From: Saccoglossus kowalevskii
Lineage: Eukaryota; Hemichordata; Enteropneusta; Harrimaniidae
Direction: 5' to 3'
DNA: 10,847 nt
Assembly (NCBI RefSeq): GCF_000003605.2
Contig: NW_003128559.1
Coordinates: 1 to 10,847, forward strand
Part shown: positions 1-10,169 of the stretch, piece by piece
How the letters are laid out: each line of letters begins with the position of its first letter
Position numbering within the stretch: the first letter of the stretch is position 1
Position numbers and translations under genes: made by a program
The notes under the pieces: generated by a model
What the model saw: only the letters and a program-made list of their open reading frames with translations
Database searches by the model: none
What the model was told of the DNA's origin: nothing

Positions 1-33
1 TTGTTATAAAATATAAATCTTAACTTTAGTGTG
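1..33. other. AT-rich left flank of the tandem array
   Basis: This short AT-rich stretch does not match the 40-bp unit, and the first clear unit sequence (AAATACACTATG) begins at 34. The part at 21-33 (TAACTTTAGTGTG) might be a decayed remnant of the TATCACTTTAAATACAC portion, because it keeps an ACTTTA core. The similarity is too short to decide. There is no ORF, RNA or terminator signal. It matters only because it fixes the left boundary of the array. Confidence 0.7.
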
Positions 34-63
34 AAATACACTATGTGACCATTCCATACAGTG

Positions 64-104
64 GTATCATTTTAAATACACTATGTGACCATTCCATACA
101 GTGG
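64..104. repeat. Edge unit with C-to-T change (TATCATTTT)
   Basis: This is the first full unit after the left boundary. It reads TATCATTTTAAA where other units read TATCACTTTAAA or TATCACCTTAAA, so unit base 6 is changed as well as base 7 being T. I saw no other unit with this change. Edge units of satellites are commonly more diverged because they take part less in unequal exchange. Confidence 0.8.
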
Positions 105-470
105 TACATGTATCACCTTAAATACACTATGTGACCATTCCATACAGTGGTATCACCTTAAATACACTATGTGACCATTCCATACAGTGGTATCACTTTA
201 AATACACTATGTGACCATTCCATACAGTGGTATCACCTTAAATACACTATGTGACCATTCCATACAGTGGTATCACTTTAAATACACTATGTGACCATTC
301 CATACAGTGGTATCACCTTAAATACACTATGTGACCATTCCATACAGTGGTATCACTTTAAATACACTATGTGACCATTCCATACAGTGGTATCACCTTA
401 AATACACTATGTGACCATTCCATACAGTGGTATCACCTTAAATACACTATGTGACCATTCCATACAGTGG

Positions 471-960
471 TATCACCTTAAATACACTATGTGACCATTC
501 CATACAGTGGTATCACTTTAAATACACTATGTGACCATTCCATACAGTGGTACGTGTATCACTTTAAATACACTATGTGACCATTCCATACAGTGGTATC
601 ACCTTAAATACACTATGTGACCATTCCATACAGTGGTATCACCTTAAATACACTATGTGACCATTCCATACAGTGGTATCACTTTAAATACACTATGTGA
701 CCATTCCATACAGTGGTATCACCTTAAATACACTATGTGACAATTCCATACAGTGGTACATGTATCACTTTAAATACACTATGTGACCATTCCATACAGT
801 GGTATCACTTTAAATACACTATGTGACCATTCCATACAGTGGTATCACCTTAAATACACTATGTGACCATTCCATACAGTGGTATCACCTTAAATACACT
901 ATGTGACCATTCCATACAGTGGTATCACTTTAAATACACTATGTGACCATTCCATACAGT
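471..960. repeat. Duplicated block, copy 1 (offset 3795 bp)
   Basis: This block carries two rare markers: TACGTGTA at 551 and a C-to-A change at 742 (GTGACAATT for GTGACCATT). An ordinary TACATGTA follows at 757. The same three markers occur at 4346, 4537 and 4552, each exactly 3795 bp away. The base-7 letters from the first marker read T-C-C-T-C then T-T-C-C-T here, and T-T-C-T-C then T-T-C-C-T in the other copy, so one letter differs. Boundaries are placed where the letters cease to agree and are good to one or two units. Confidence 0.85.
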
Positions 961-1002
961 GGTATCACTTTAAATACACTATGTGACCATTCCATACAGT
1001 GG

Positions 1003-1053
1003 TACATGTATCACTTTAAATACACTACATGTATGTGAACCATCGTACAGTGG
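1003..1053. repeat. Most divergent unit, with two palindromes (51 bp)
   Basis: This unit starts with TACATGTA (1003-1010) and has a second TACATGTA at 1026-1033, where the TA of CACTATGTG (unit bases 18-19) is expanded to CACTACATGTATGTG. It is the only case at that position. The rest is also altered: GTGAACCATCGTACAG replaces GTGACCATTCCATACAG, which adds an A, removes two bases and changes others. Neighbouring units on both sides are normal. This is a private lesion that was not spread through the array. Confidence 0.9.
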
Positions 1054-1473
1054 TATCACTTTAAATACACTATGTGACCATTCCATACAGTGGTATCACT
1101 TTAAATACACTATGTGACCATTCCATACAGTGGTATCACTTTAAATACACTATGTGACCATTCCATACAGTGGTATCACCTTAAATACACTATGTGACCA
1201 TTCCATACAGTGGTATCACTTTAAATACACTATGTGACCATTCCATACAGTGGTATCACCTTAAATACACTATGTGACCATTCCATACAGTGGTATCACC
1301 TTAAATACACTATGTGACCATTCCATACAGTGGTATCACTTTAAATACACTATGTGACCATTCCATACAGTGGTACATGTATCACTTTAAATACACTATG
1401 TGACCATTCCATACAGTGGTATCACCTTAAATACACTATGTGACCATTCCATACAGTGGTATCACTTTAAATA

Positions 1474-1518
1474 CACTGTGACCATTCCATACAGTGGTAT
1501 CACCTTAAATACACTGTG
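1474..1518. repeat. Two adjacent 38-bp units with the same 2-bp deletion
   Basis: Both units read CACTGTGACC (from 1474 and from 1512) instead of CACTATGTGACC, so two bases are missing at the same place and the copies are 38 bp apart. The first unit is T type and the second is C type at base 7. Finding the same rare deletion in neighbours and nowhere else suggests that one was copied from the other locally, by gene conversion or single-unit duplication. Confidence 0.9.
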
Positions 1519-1559
1519 ACCATTCCATACAGTGGTACATGTATCACCTTAAATACACT

Positions 1560-2100
1560 ATGTGACCATTCCATACAGTGGTATCACTTTAAATACACTA
1601 TGTGACCATTCCATACAGTGGTATCACTTTAAATACACTATGTGACCATTCCACACAGTGGTATCACTTTAAATACACTATGTGACCATTCCATACAGTG
1701 GTATCACTTTAAATACACTATGTGACCATTCCATACAGTGGTATCACTTTAAATACACTATGTGACCATTCCATACAGTGGTATCACCTTAAATACACTA
1801 TGTGACCATTCCATACAGTGGTATCACTTTAAATACACTATGTGACCATTCCATACAGTGGTATCACTTTAAATATACTATGTGACCATTCCATACAGTG
1901 GTATCACTTTAAATACATTATGTGACCATTCCATACAGTGGTTTCACCTTAAATACACTATGTGACCATTCCATACAGTGGTATCACTTTAAATACACTA
2001 TGTGACCATTCCATACAGTGGTATCACTTTGAATACACTATGTGACCATTCCATACAGTGGTATCACTTTAAATACACTATGTGACCATTCCATACAGTG
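1560..2100. repeat. T-rich, point-mutated stretch of the array
   Basis: Most units here are T type at base 7. Private substitutions are denser than elsewhere: CCACACAG near 1653, AAATATAC near 1875, AAATACATT near 1917, GTTTCACC near 1942 and TTTGAATAC near 2031. The block has no palindrome insertion between 1536 and 2182. It looks older or less homogenised than the units to its right, consistent with its place near the array edge. Confidence 0.75.
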
Positions 2101-2838
2101 GTATCACCTTAAATACACTATGTGACCATTCCATACAGTGGTATCACCTTAAATACACTATGTGACCATTCCATACAGTGGTACATGTATCACCTTAAAT
2201 ACACTATGTGACCATTCCATACAGTGGTATCACCTTAAATACACTATGTGACCATTCCATACAGTGGTATCACTTTAAATACACTATGTGACCATTCCAT
2301 ACAGTGGTATCACCTTAAATACACTATGTGACCATTCCATACAGTGGTATCACTTTAAATACACTATGTGACCATTCCATACAGTGGTATCACTTTAAAT
2401 ACACTATGTGACCATTCCATACAGTGATATCACCTTAAATACACTATGTGACCATTCCATACAGTGGTATCACCTTAAATACACTATGTGACCATTCCAT
2501 ACAGTGGTATCACCTTAAATACACTATGTGACCATTCCATACAGTGGTATCACTTTAAATACACTATGTGACCATTCCATACAGTGGTATCACCTTAAAT
2601 ACACTATGTGACCATTCCATACAGTGGTATCACTTTAAATACACTATGTGACCATTCCATACAGTGGTATCACCTTAAATACATGTACACTATGTGACCA
2701 TTCCATACAGTGGTACATGTATCACTTTAAATACACTATGTGACCATTCCATACAGTGGTATCACTTTAAATACAATATGTGACCATTCCATACAGTGGT
2801 ATCACCTTAAATACACTATGTGACCATTCCATACAGTG
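2014..2838. repeat. Duplicated block, copy 1 (offset 1298 bp), about 20 units
   Basis: Shared rare markers are GTGATATC (G-to-A at 2427, matched at 3725) and the second-site palindrome at 2680 (matched at 3978), each 1298 bp apart. The value equals 32 x 40 plus three 6-bp insertions. The base-7 string over about 20 units (TTCCCCTCTTCCCTCTCTTC) is the same in both copies. One difference is the palindrome at 2182, which copy 2 lacks, so the offset to its left is 1304. Boundaries are set where the letters stop agreeing. Confidence 0.88.
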
Positions 2839-3610
2839 GTATCACTTTAAATACACTATGTGACCATTCCATACAGTGGTATCACCTTAAATACACTATG
2901 TGACCATTCCATACAGTGGTACATGTATCACTTTAAATACACTATGTGACCATTCCATACAGTGGTATCACTTTAAATACACTATGTGACCATTCCATAC
3001 AGTGGTATCACTTTAAATACACTATGTGACCATTCCATACAGTGGTATCACCTTAAATACACTATGTGACCATTCCATACAGTGGTATCACTTTAAATAC
3101 ACTATGTGACCATTCCATACAGTGGTATCACTTTAAATACACTATGTGACCATTCCATACAGTGGTATCACCTTAAATACACTATGTGACCATTCCATAC
3201 AGTGGTATCACCTTAAATACACTATGTGACCATTCCATACAGTGGTATCACTTTAAATACACTATGTGACCATTCCATACAGTGGTATCACCTTAAATAC
3301 ACTATGTGACCATTCCATACAGTGGTATCACTTTAAATACACTATGTGACCATTCCATACAGTGGTATCACTTTAAATACACTATGTGACCATTCCATAC
3401 AGTGGTATCACCTTAAATACACTATGTGACCATTCCATACAGTGGTATCACCTTAAATACACTATGTGACCATTCCATACAGTGGTATCACCTTAAATAC
3501 ACTATGTGACCATTCCATACAGTGGTATCACCTTAAATACACTATGTGACCATTCCATACAGTGGTATCACTTTAAATACACTATGTGACCATTCCATAC
3601 AGTGGTATCA
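2434..3610. repeat. Duplicated block, copy 1 (offset 2610 bp), about 29 units
   Basis: From about 2434 this stretch matches 5044-6220 at a constant offset of 2610 bp. The T/C letter agrees in 28 consecutive units, and all three palindromes (2680, 2714 and 2920) have counterparts at 5290, 5324 and 5530. Differences are a C-to-A at 2776 (ATACAATATG) here and a C-to-A at 6021 in the other copy. This is the longest clean internal duplication. It overlaps the 1298-bp duplication, so copying events were nested. Confidence 0.92.
2680..2687. repeat. Second-site palindrome TACATGTA, instance 1
   Basis: AAATACAC (unit bases 10-17) is expanded to AAATACATGTACAC, turning the TA at bases 13-14 into TACATGTA. 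The unit is C type and is followed 34 bp later by an ordinary unit-start palindrome at 2714. All four second-site cases share this pairing and exact spacing, so they are one ancestral structure carried to four places by block copying. Confidence 0.93.
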
Positions 3611-4133
3611 CCTTAAATACACTATGTGACCATTCCATACAGTGGTATCACTTTAAATACACTATGTGACCATTCCATACAGTGGTATCACTTTAAATAC
3701 ACTATGTGACCATTCCATACAGTGATATCACCTTAAATACACTATGTGACCATTCCATACAGTGGTATCACCTTAAATACACTATGTGACCATTCCATAC
3801 AGTGGTATCACCTTAAATACACTATGTGACCATTCCATACAGTGGTATCACTTTAAATACACTATGTGACCATTCCATACAGTGGTATCACCTTAAATAC
3901 ACTATGTGACCATTCCATACAGTGGTATCACTTTAAATACACTATGTGACCATTCCATACAGTGGTATCACCTTAAATACATGTACACTAAGTGACCATT
4001 CCATACAGTGGTACATGTATCACTTTAAATACACTATGTGACCATTCCATACAGTGGTATCAGTTTAAATACACTATGTGACCATTCCATACAGTGGTAT
4101 CACCTTAAATACACTATGTGATCATTCCATACA
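3324..4133. repeat. Duplicated block, copy 2 (offset 1298 bp)
   Basis: Partner of 2014-2838, sharing the GTGATATC marker at 3725 and the second-site palindrome at 3978. Changes private to this copy include AAGTGACC near 3991 (T-to-A), CAGTTTAAA near 4063 (C-to-G), GTGATCATT at 4121 (C-to-T), and the absence of the palindrome that sits at 2182 in copy 1. Confidence 0.86.
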
Positions 4134-4340
4134 GTGGTACATGTATCACCTTAAATACACTATGTGACCATTCCATACAGTGGTATCACCTTAAATACAC
4201 TATGTGACCATTCCATACAGTGGTATCACTTTAAATACACTATGTGACCATTCCATACAGGTGGTATCACCTTAAATACACTATGTGACCATTCCATACA
4301 GTGGTATCACTTTAAATACACCTATGTGACCATTCCATAC
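3885..4340. repeat. Duplicated block, copy 1 (offset 4193 bp)
   Basis: The second-site palindrome at 3978, the unit-start palindromes at 4012 and 4138, and the rare GTGATCATT change at 4121 all recur 4193 bp downstream (8171, 8205, 8331 and 8314). About nine units share the same base-7 letters. Two 1-bp insertions (an extra G near 4261 and an extra C near 4322) are private to this copy. Confidence 0.88.
3978..3985. repeat. Second-site palindrome TACATGTA, instance 2
   Basis: Same structure as at 2680: the TA of AAATACAC is expanded to TACATGTA in a C-type unit, and a unit-start palindrome follows 34 bp later at 4012. Here the next bases read ACACTAAGTGACC, a private T-to-A change. Confidence 0.93.
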
Positions 4341-4755
4341 AGTGGTACGTGTATCACTTTAAATACACTATGTGACCATTCCATACAGTGGTATCACTTT
4401 AAATACACTATGTGACCATTCCATACAGTGGTATCACCTTAAATACACTATGTGACCATTCCATACAGTGGTATCACTTTAAATACACTATGTGACCATT
4501 CCATACAGTGGTATCACCTTAAATACACTATGTGACAATTCCATACAGTGGTACATGTATCACTTTAAATACACTATGTGACCATTCCATACAGTGGTAT
4601 CACTTTAAATACACTATGTGACCATTCCATACAGTGGTATCACCTTAAATACACTATGTGACCATTCCATACAGTGGTATCACCTTAAATACACTATGTG
4701 ACCATTCCATACAGTGGTATCACTTTAAATACACTATGTGACCATTCCATACAGT
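4264..4755. repeat. Duplicated block, copy 2 (offset 3795 bp)
   Basis: Partner of 471-960. It carries TACGTGTA at 4346, GTGACAATT (A at 4537) and TACATGTA at 4552. It lies directly right of the block shared with 8078-8530, so two duplications of different origin abut here. Confidence 0.85.
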
Positions 4756-5043
4756 GGTATCACCTTAAATACACTATGTGACCATTCCATACAGTGGTAT
4801 CACTTTAAATACACTATGTGACCATTCCATACAGTGGTATCACTTTAAATACACTATGTGACCATTCCATACAGTGGTATCACCTTAAATACACTATGTG
4901 ACCATTCCATACAGTGGTATCACTTTAAATACACTATGTGACCATTCCATACAGTGGTATCACCTTAAATACACTATGTGACCATTCCATACAGTGGTAT
5001 CACTTTAAATACACTATGTGACCATTCCATACAGTGGTATCAC

Positions 5044-6220
5044 TTTAAATACACTATGTGACCATTCCATACAGTGGTATCACCTTAAATACACTATGTG
5101 ACCATTCCATACAGTGGTATCACCTTAAATACACTATGTGACCATTCCATACAGTGGTATCACTTTAAATACACTATGTGACCATTCCATACAGTGGTAT
5201 CACCTTAAATACACTATGTGACCATTCCATACAGTGGTATCACTTTAAATACACTATGTGACCATTCCATACAGTGGTATCACCTTAAATACATGTACAC
5301 TATGTGACCATTCCATACAGTGGTACATGTATCACTTTAAATACACTATGTGACCATTCCATACAGTGGTATCACTTTAAATACACTATGTGACCATTCC
5401 ATACAGTGGTATCACCTTAAATACACTATGTGACCATTCCATACAGTGGTATCACTTTAAATACACTATGTGACCATTCCATACAGTGGTATCACCTTAA
5501 ATACACTATGTGACCATTCCATACAGTGGTACATGTATCACTTTAAATACACTATGTGACCATTCCATACAGTGGTATCACTTTAAATACACTATGTGAC
5601 CATTCCATACAGTGGTATCACTTTAAATACACTATGTGACCATTCCATACAGTGGTATCACCTTAAATACACTATGTGACCATTCCATACAGTGGTATCA
5701 CTTTAAATACACTATGTGACCATTCCATACAGTGGTATCACTTTAAATACACTATGTGACCATTCCATACAGTGGTATCACCTTAAATACACTATGTGAC
5801 CATTCCATACAGTGGTATCACCTTAAATACACTATGTGACCATTCCATACAGTGGTATCACTTTAAATACACTATGTGACCATTCCATACAGTGGTATCA
5901 CCTTAAATACACTATGTGACCATTCCATACAGTGGTATCACTTTAAATACACTATGTGACCATTCCATACAGTGGTATCACTTTAAATACACTATGTGAC
6001 CATTCCATACAGTGGTATCAACTTAAATACACTATGTGACCATTCCATACAGTGGTATCACCTTAAATACACTATGTGACCATTCCATACAGTGGTATCA
6101 CCTTAAATACACTATGTGACCATTCCATACAGTGGTATCACCTTAAATACACTATGTGACCATTCCATACAGTGGTATCACTTTAAATACACTATGTGAC
6201 CATTCCATACAGTGGTATCA
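5044..6220. repeat. Duplicated block, copy 2 (offset 2610 bp)
   Basis: Partner of 2434-3610, with identical base-7 letters in 28 consecutive units and palindromes at 5290, 5324 and 5530. Private changes are ATCAACTTAAA (A at 6021) and, at the right end near 6222, a 1-bp deletion giving CACTTAAA. Agreement ends where a palindrome appears at 6255. Confidence 0.92.
5290..5297. repeat. Second-site palindrome TACATGTA, instance 3
   Basis: Same double structure as at 2680 and 3978, with its unit-start partner at 5324. It is 1312 bp from instance 2, which is 32 units plus five 6-bp insertions and two 1-bp insertions. Instances 1 and 2 are also 32 units apart, so instances 1, 2 and 3 are evenly spaced in unit count. 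Confidence 0.93.
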
Positions 6221-6254
6221 CTTAAATACACTATGTGACCATTCCATACAGTGG

Positions 6255-6730
6255 TACATGTATCACTTTAAATACACTATGTGACCATTCCATACAGTGG
6301 TATCACTTTAAATACACTATGTGACCATTCCATACAGTGGTATCACTTTAAATACACTATGTGACCATTCCATACAGTGGTATCACCTTAAATACACTAT
6401 GTGACCATTCCATACAGTGGTACATGTATCACTTTAAATACACTATGTGACCATTCCATACAGTGGTATCACTTTAAATACACTATGTGACCATTCCATA
6501 CAGTGGTATCACCTTAAATACACTATGTGACCATTCCATACAGTGGTATCACCTTAAATACACTATGTGACCATTCCATACAGTGGTATCACTTTAAATA
6601 CACTATGTGACCATTCCATACAGTGGTATCACCTTAAATACACTATGTGACCATTCCATACAGTGGTATCACTTTAAATACACTATGTGACCGTTCCATA
6701 CAGTGGTATCACTTTAAATACACTATGTGA
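6255..6730. repeat. Duplicated block, copy 1 (offset 2974 bp)
   Basis: Palindromes at 6255 and 6421 and the rare GTGACCGTTCC change (G at 6693) recur exactly 2974 bp downstream at 9229, 9395 and 9667. The eight units from 6421 read T-T-C-C-T-C-T-T in both copies. The first two units after 6255 differ (T-T here, C-C downstream). Confidence 0.88.
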
Positions 6731-8077
6731 CCATTCCATACAGTGGTATCACCTTAAATACACTATGTGACCATTCCATACAGTGGTATCACCTTAAATA
6801 CACTATGTGACCATTCCATACAGTGGTATCACCTTAAATACACTATGTGACCATTCCATACAGTGGTATCACCTTAAATACACTATGTGACCATTCCATA
6901 CAGTGGTATCACTTTAAATACACTATGTGACCATTCCATACAGTGGTATCACCTTAAATACACTATGTGACCATTCCATACAGTGGTATCACTTTAAATA
7001 CACTATGTGACCATTCCATACAGTGGTATCACTTTAAATACACTATGTGACCATTCCATACAGTGGTATCACCTTAAATACACTATGTGACCATTCCATA
7101 CAGTGGTATCACTTTAAATACACTATGTGACCATTCCATACAGTGGTATCACCTTAAATACACTATGTGACCATTCCATACAGTGGTATCACCTTAAATA
7201 CACTATGTGACCATTCCATACAGTGGTATCACCTTAAATACACTATGTGACCATTCCATACAGTGGTACATGTATCACTTTAAATACACTATGTGACCAT
7301 TCCATACAGTGGTATCACTTTAAATACACTATGTGACCATTCCATACAGTGGTATCACTTTAAATACACTATGTGACCATTCCATACAGTGGTATCACCT
7401 TAAATACACTATGTGACCATTCCATACAGTGGTATCACTTTAAATACACTATGTGACCATTCCATACAGTGATATCACTTTAAATACACTATGTGACCAT
7501 TCCATACAGTGGTATCACCTTAAATACACTATGTGACCATTCCATACAGTGGTATCACTTTAAATACACTATGTGACCATTCCATACAGTGGTATCACTT
7601 TAAATACACTATGTGACCATTCCATACAGTGGTACATGTATCACCTTAAATACACTATGTGACCATTCCATACAGTGGTATCACCTTAAATACACTATGT
7701 GACCATTCCATACAGTGGTATCACCTTAAATACACTATGTGACCATTCCATACAGTGGTATCACCTTAAATACACTATGTGACCATTCCATACAGTGGTA
7801 TCACTTTAAATACACTATGTGACCATTCCATACAGTGGTATCACCTTAAATACACTATGTGACCATTCCATACAGTGGTATCACTTTAAATACACTATGT
7901 GACCATTCCATACAGTGGTATCACTTTAAATACACTATGTGACCATTCCATACAGTGGTATCACCTTAAATACACTATGTGACCATTCCATACAGTGGTA
8001 TCACCTTAAATACACTATGTGACCATTCCATACAGTGGTATCACCTTAAATACACTATGTGACCATTCCATACAGTG

Positions 8078-8530
8078 GTATCACCTTAAATACACTATGT
8101 GACCATTCCATACAGTGGTATCACTTTAAATACACTATGTGACCATTCCATACAGTGGTATCACCTTAAATACATGTACACTATGTGACCATTCCATACA
8201 GTGGTACATGTATCACTTTAAATACACTATGTGACCATTCCATACAGTGGTATCACTTTAAATACACTATGTGACCATTCCATACAGTGGTATCACCTTA
8301 AATACACTATGTGATCATTCCATACAGTGGTACATGTATCACCTTAAATACACTATGTGACCATTCCATACAGTGGTATCACCTTAAATACACTATGTGA
8401 CCATTCCATACAGTGGTATCACTTTAAATACACTATGTGACCATTCCATACAGTGGTATCACCTTAAATACACTATGTGACCATTCCATACAGTGGTATC
8501 ACTTTAAATACACTATGTGACCATTCCATA
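8078..8530. repeat. Duplicated block, copy 2 (offset 4193 bp)
   Basis: Partner of 3885-4340, with palindromes at 8171, 8205 and 8331 and the GTGATCATT change at 8314. It lacks the private substitutions and 1-bp insertions of the other copy. To its right the two copies diverge: this one continues T-T-C, whereas the other enters the TACGTGTA block. Confidence 0.87.
8171..8178. repeat. Second-site palindrome TACATGTA, instance 4
   Basis: Same double structure as the other three, with the unit-start partner 34 bp later at 8205. It lies about 71 units from instance 3. Its right-hand context matches instance 2 best (GTGATCATT, then a palindrome 126 bp after the partner), so it belongs to the same lineage as instance 2. 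Confidence 0.93.
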
Positions 8531-8649
8531 CAGTGGTATCACTTTAAATACACTATGTGACCATTCCATACAGTGGTATCACTTTAAATACACTATGTGA
8601 CCATTCCATACAGTGGTATCACCTTAAATACACTATGTGACCATTCCAT

Positions 8650-9060
8650 ACAGTGGTATCACTTTAAATACACTATGTGACCATTCCATACAGTGGTATC
8701 ACTTTAAATACACTATGTGACCATTCCATACAGTGGTATCACCTTAAATACACTATGTGACCATTCCATACAGTGGTACATATATCACTTTAAATACACT
8801 ATGTGACCATTCCATACAGTGGTATCACCTTAAATACACTATGTGACCATTCCATACAGTGGTATCACTTTAAATACACTATGTGACCATTCCATACAGT
8901 GGTATCACTTTAAATACACTATGTGACCATTCCATACAGTGGTATCACTTTAAATACACTATGTGACCATTCCATACAGTGGTATCACCTTAAATACACT
9001 ATGTGACCATTCCATACAGTGGTACATATATCACTTTAAATACACTATGTGACCATTCCA
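8650..9060. repeat. Local tandem duplication of six units marked by TACATATA
   Basis: The G-to-A variant palindrome TACATATA occurs only at 8777 and 9023. They are 246 bp apart, which is six 40-bp units plus one 6-bp insertion. The nearest letters to the left agree (C-T-T read leftward from each). A six-unit duplication by slippage or unequal exchange explains both copies of this unique variant. Confidence 0.78.
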
Positions 9061-9228
9061 TACAGTGGTATCACCTTAAATACACTATGTGACCATTCCA
9101 TACAGTGGTATCACCTTAAATACACTATGTGACCATTCCATACAGTGGTATCACTTTAAATACACTATGTGACCATTCCATACAGTGGTATCACCTTAAA
9201 TACACTATGTGACCATTCCATACAGTGG

Positions 9229-9705
9229 TACATGTATCACCTTAAATACACTATGTGACCATTCCATACAGTGGTATCACCTTAAATACACTATGTGACC
9301 ATTCCATACAGTGGTATCACTTTAAATACACTATGTGACCATTCCATACAGTGGTATCACCTTAAATACACTATGTGACCATTCCATACAGTGGTACATG
9401 TATCACTTTAAATACACTATGTGACCATTCCATACAGTGGTATCACTTTAAATACACTATGTGACCATTCCATACAGTGGTATCACCTTAAATACACTAT
9501 GTGACCATTCCATACAGTGGTATCACCTTAAATACACTATGTGACCATTCCATACAGTGGTATCACTTTAAATACACTATGTGACCATTCCATACAGTGG
9601 TATCACCTTAAATACACTATGTGACCATTCCATACAGTGGTATCACTTTAAATACACTATGTGACCGTTCCATACAGTGGTATCACTTTAAATACACTAT
9701 GTGAC
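9229..9705. repeat. Duplicated block, copy 2 (offset 2974 bp)
   Basis: Partner of 6255-6730, with palindromes at 9229 and 9395 and GTGACCGTTCC (G at 9667). The right end runs into the stretch of 1-bp indels that begins at 9721. Confidence 0.86.
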
Positions 9706-9719
9706 CATTCCATACAGTG

Positions 9720-9940
9720 GTTATCACTTTAAATACACTATGTGGACCATTCCATACAGTGGTATCACCTTAAATACACTATGTGACCATTCCATACAGT
9801 GGTATCACTTTAAATACACTATGTGACATTCCATACAGTGGTACATGTATCACTTAAATACACTATGTGACCATTCCATACAGTGGTATCACTTTAAATA
9901 CACTATGTGACCATTCCATACAGTGGTATCACTTAAATAC
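9720..9940. repeat. Cluster of five 1-bp indels in consecutive units
   Basis: Within about 215 bp there is an extra T (GGTTATCAC near 9721), an extra G (TGTGGACC near 9744), a missing C (GTGACATTCC near 9827) and two losses giving CACTTAAA (near 9854 and 9933). Elsewhere 1-bp indels are rare: extra bases near 4261 and 4322, and a loss near 6222. They may be true mutations or residual sequencing or assembly errors; the sequence alone cannot say. Confidence 0.85.
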
Positions 9941-10169
9941 ACTATGTGACCATTCCATACAGTGGTATCACTTTAAATACACTATGTGACCATTCCATAC
10001 AGTGGTACATGTATCACTTTAAATACACTATGTGACCATTCCATACAGTGGTATCACTTTAAATACACTATGTGACCATTCCATACAGTGGTATCACCTT
10101 AAATACACTATGTGACCATTCCATACAGTGGTATCACCTTAAATACACTATGTGACCATTCCATACAGT

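Noticed and set aside
7472-7472. GTGATATC at 7472 as a third copy of the 2427/3725 marker block
   Set aside because: The following unit is T type rather than C, and the surrounding letters and palindromes do not align, so this is probably an independent G-to-A change.
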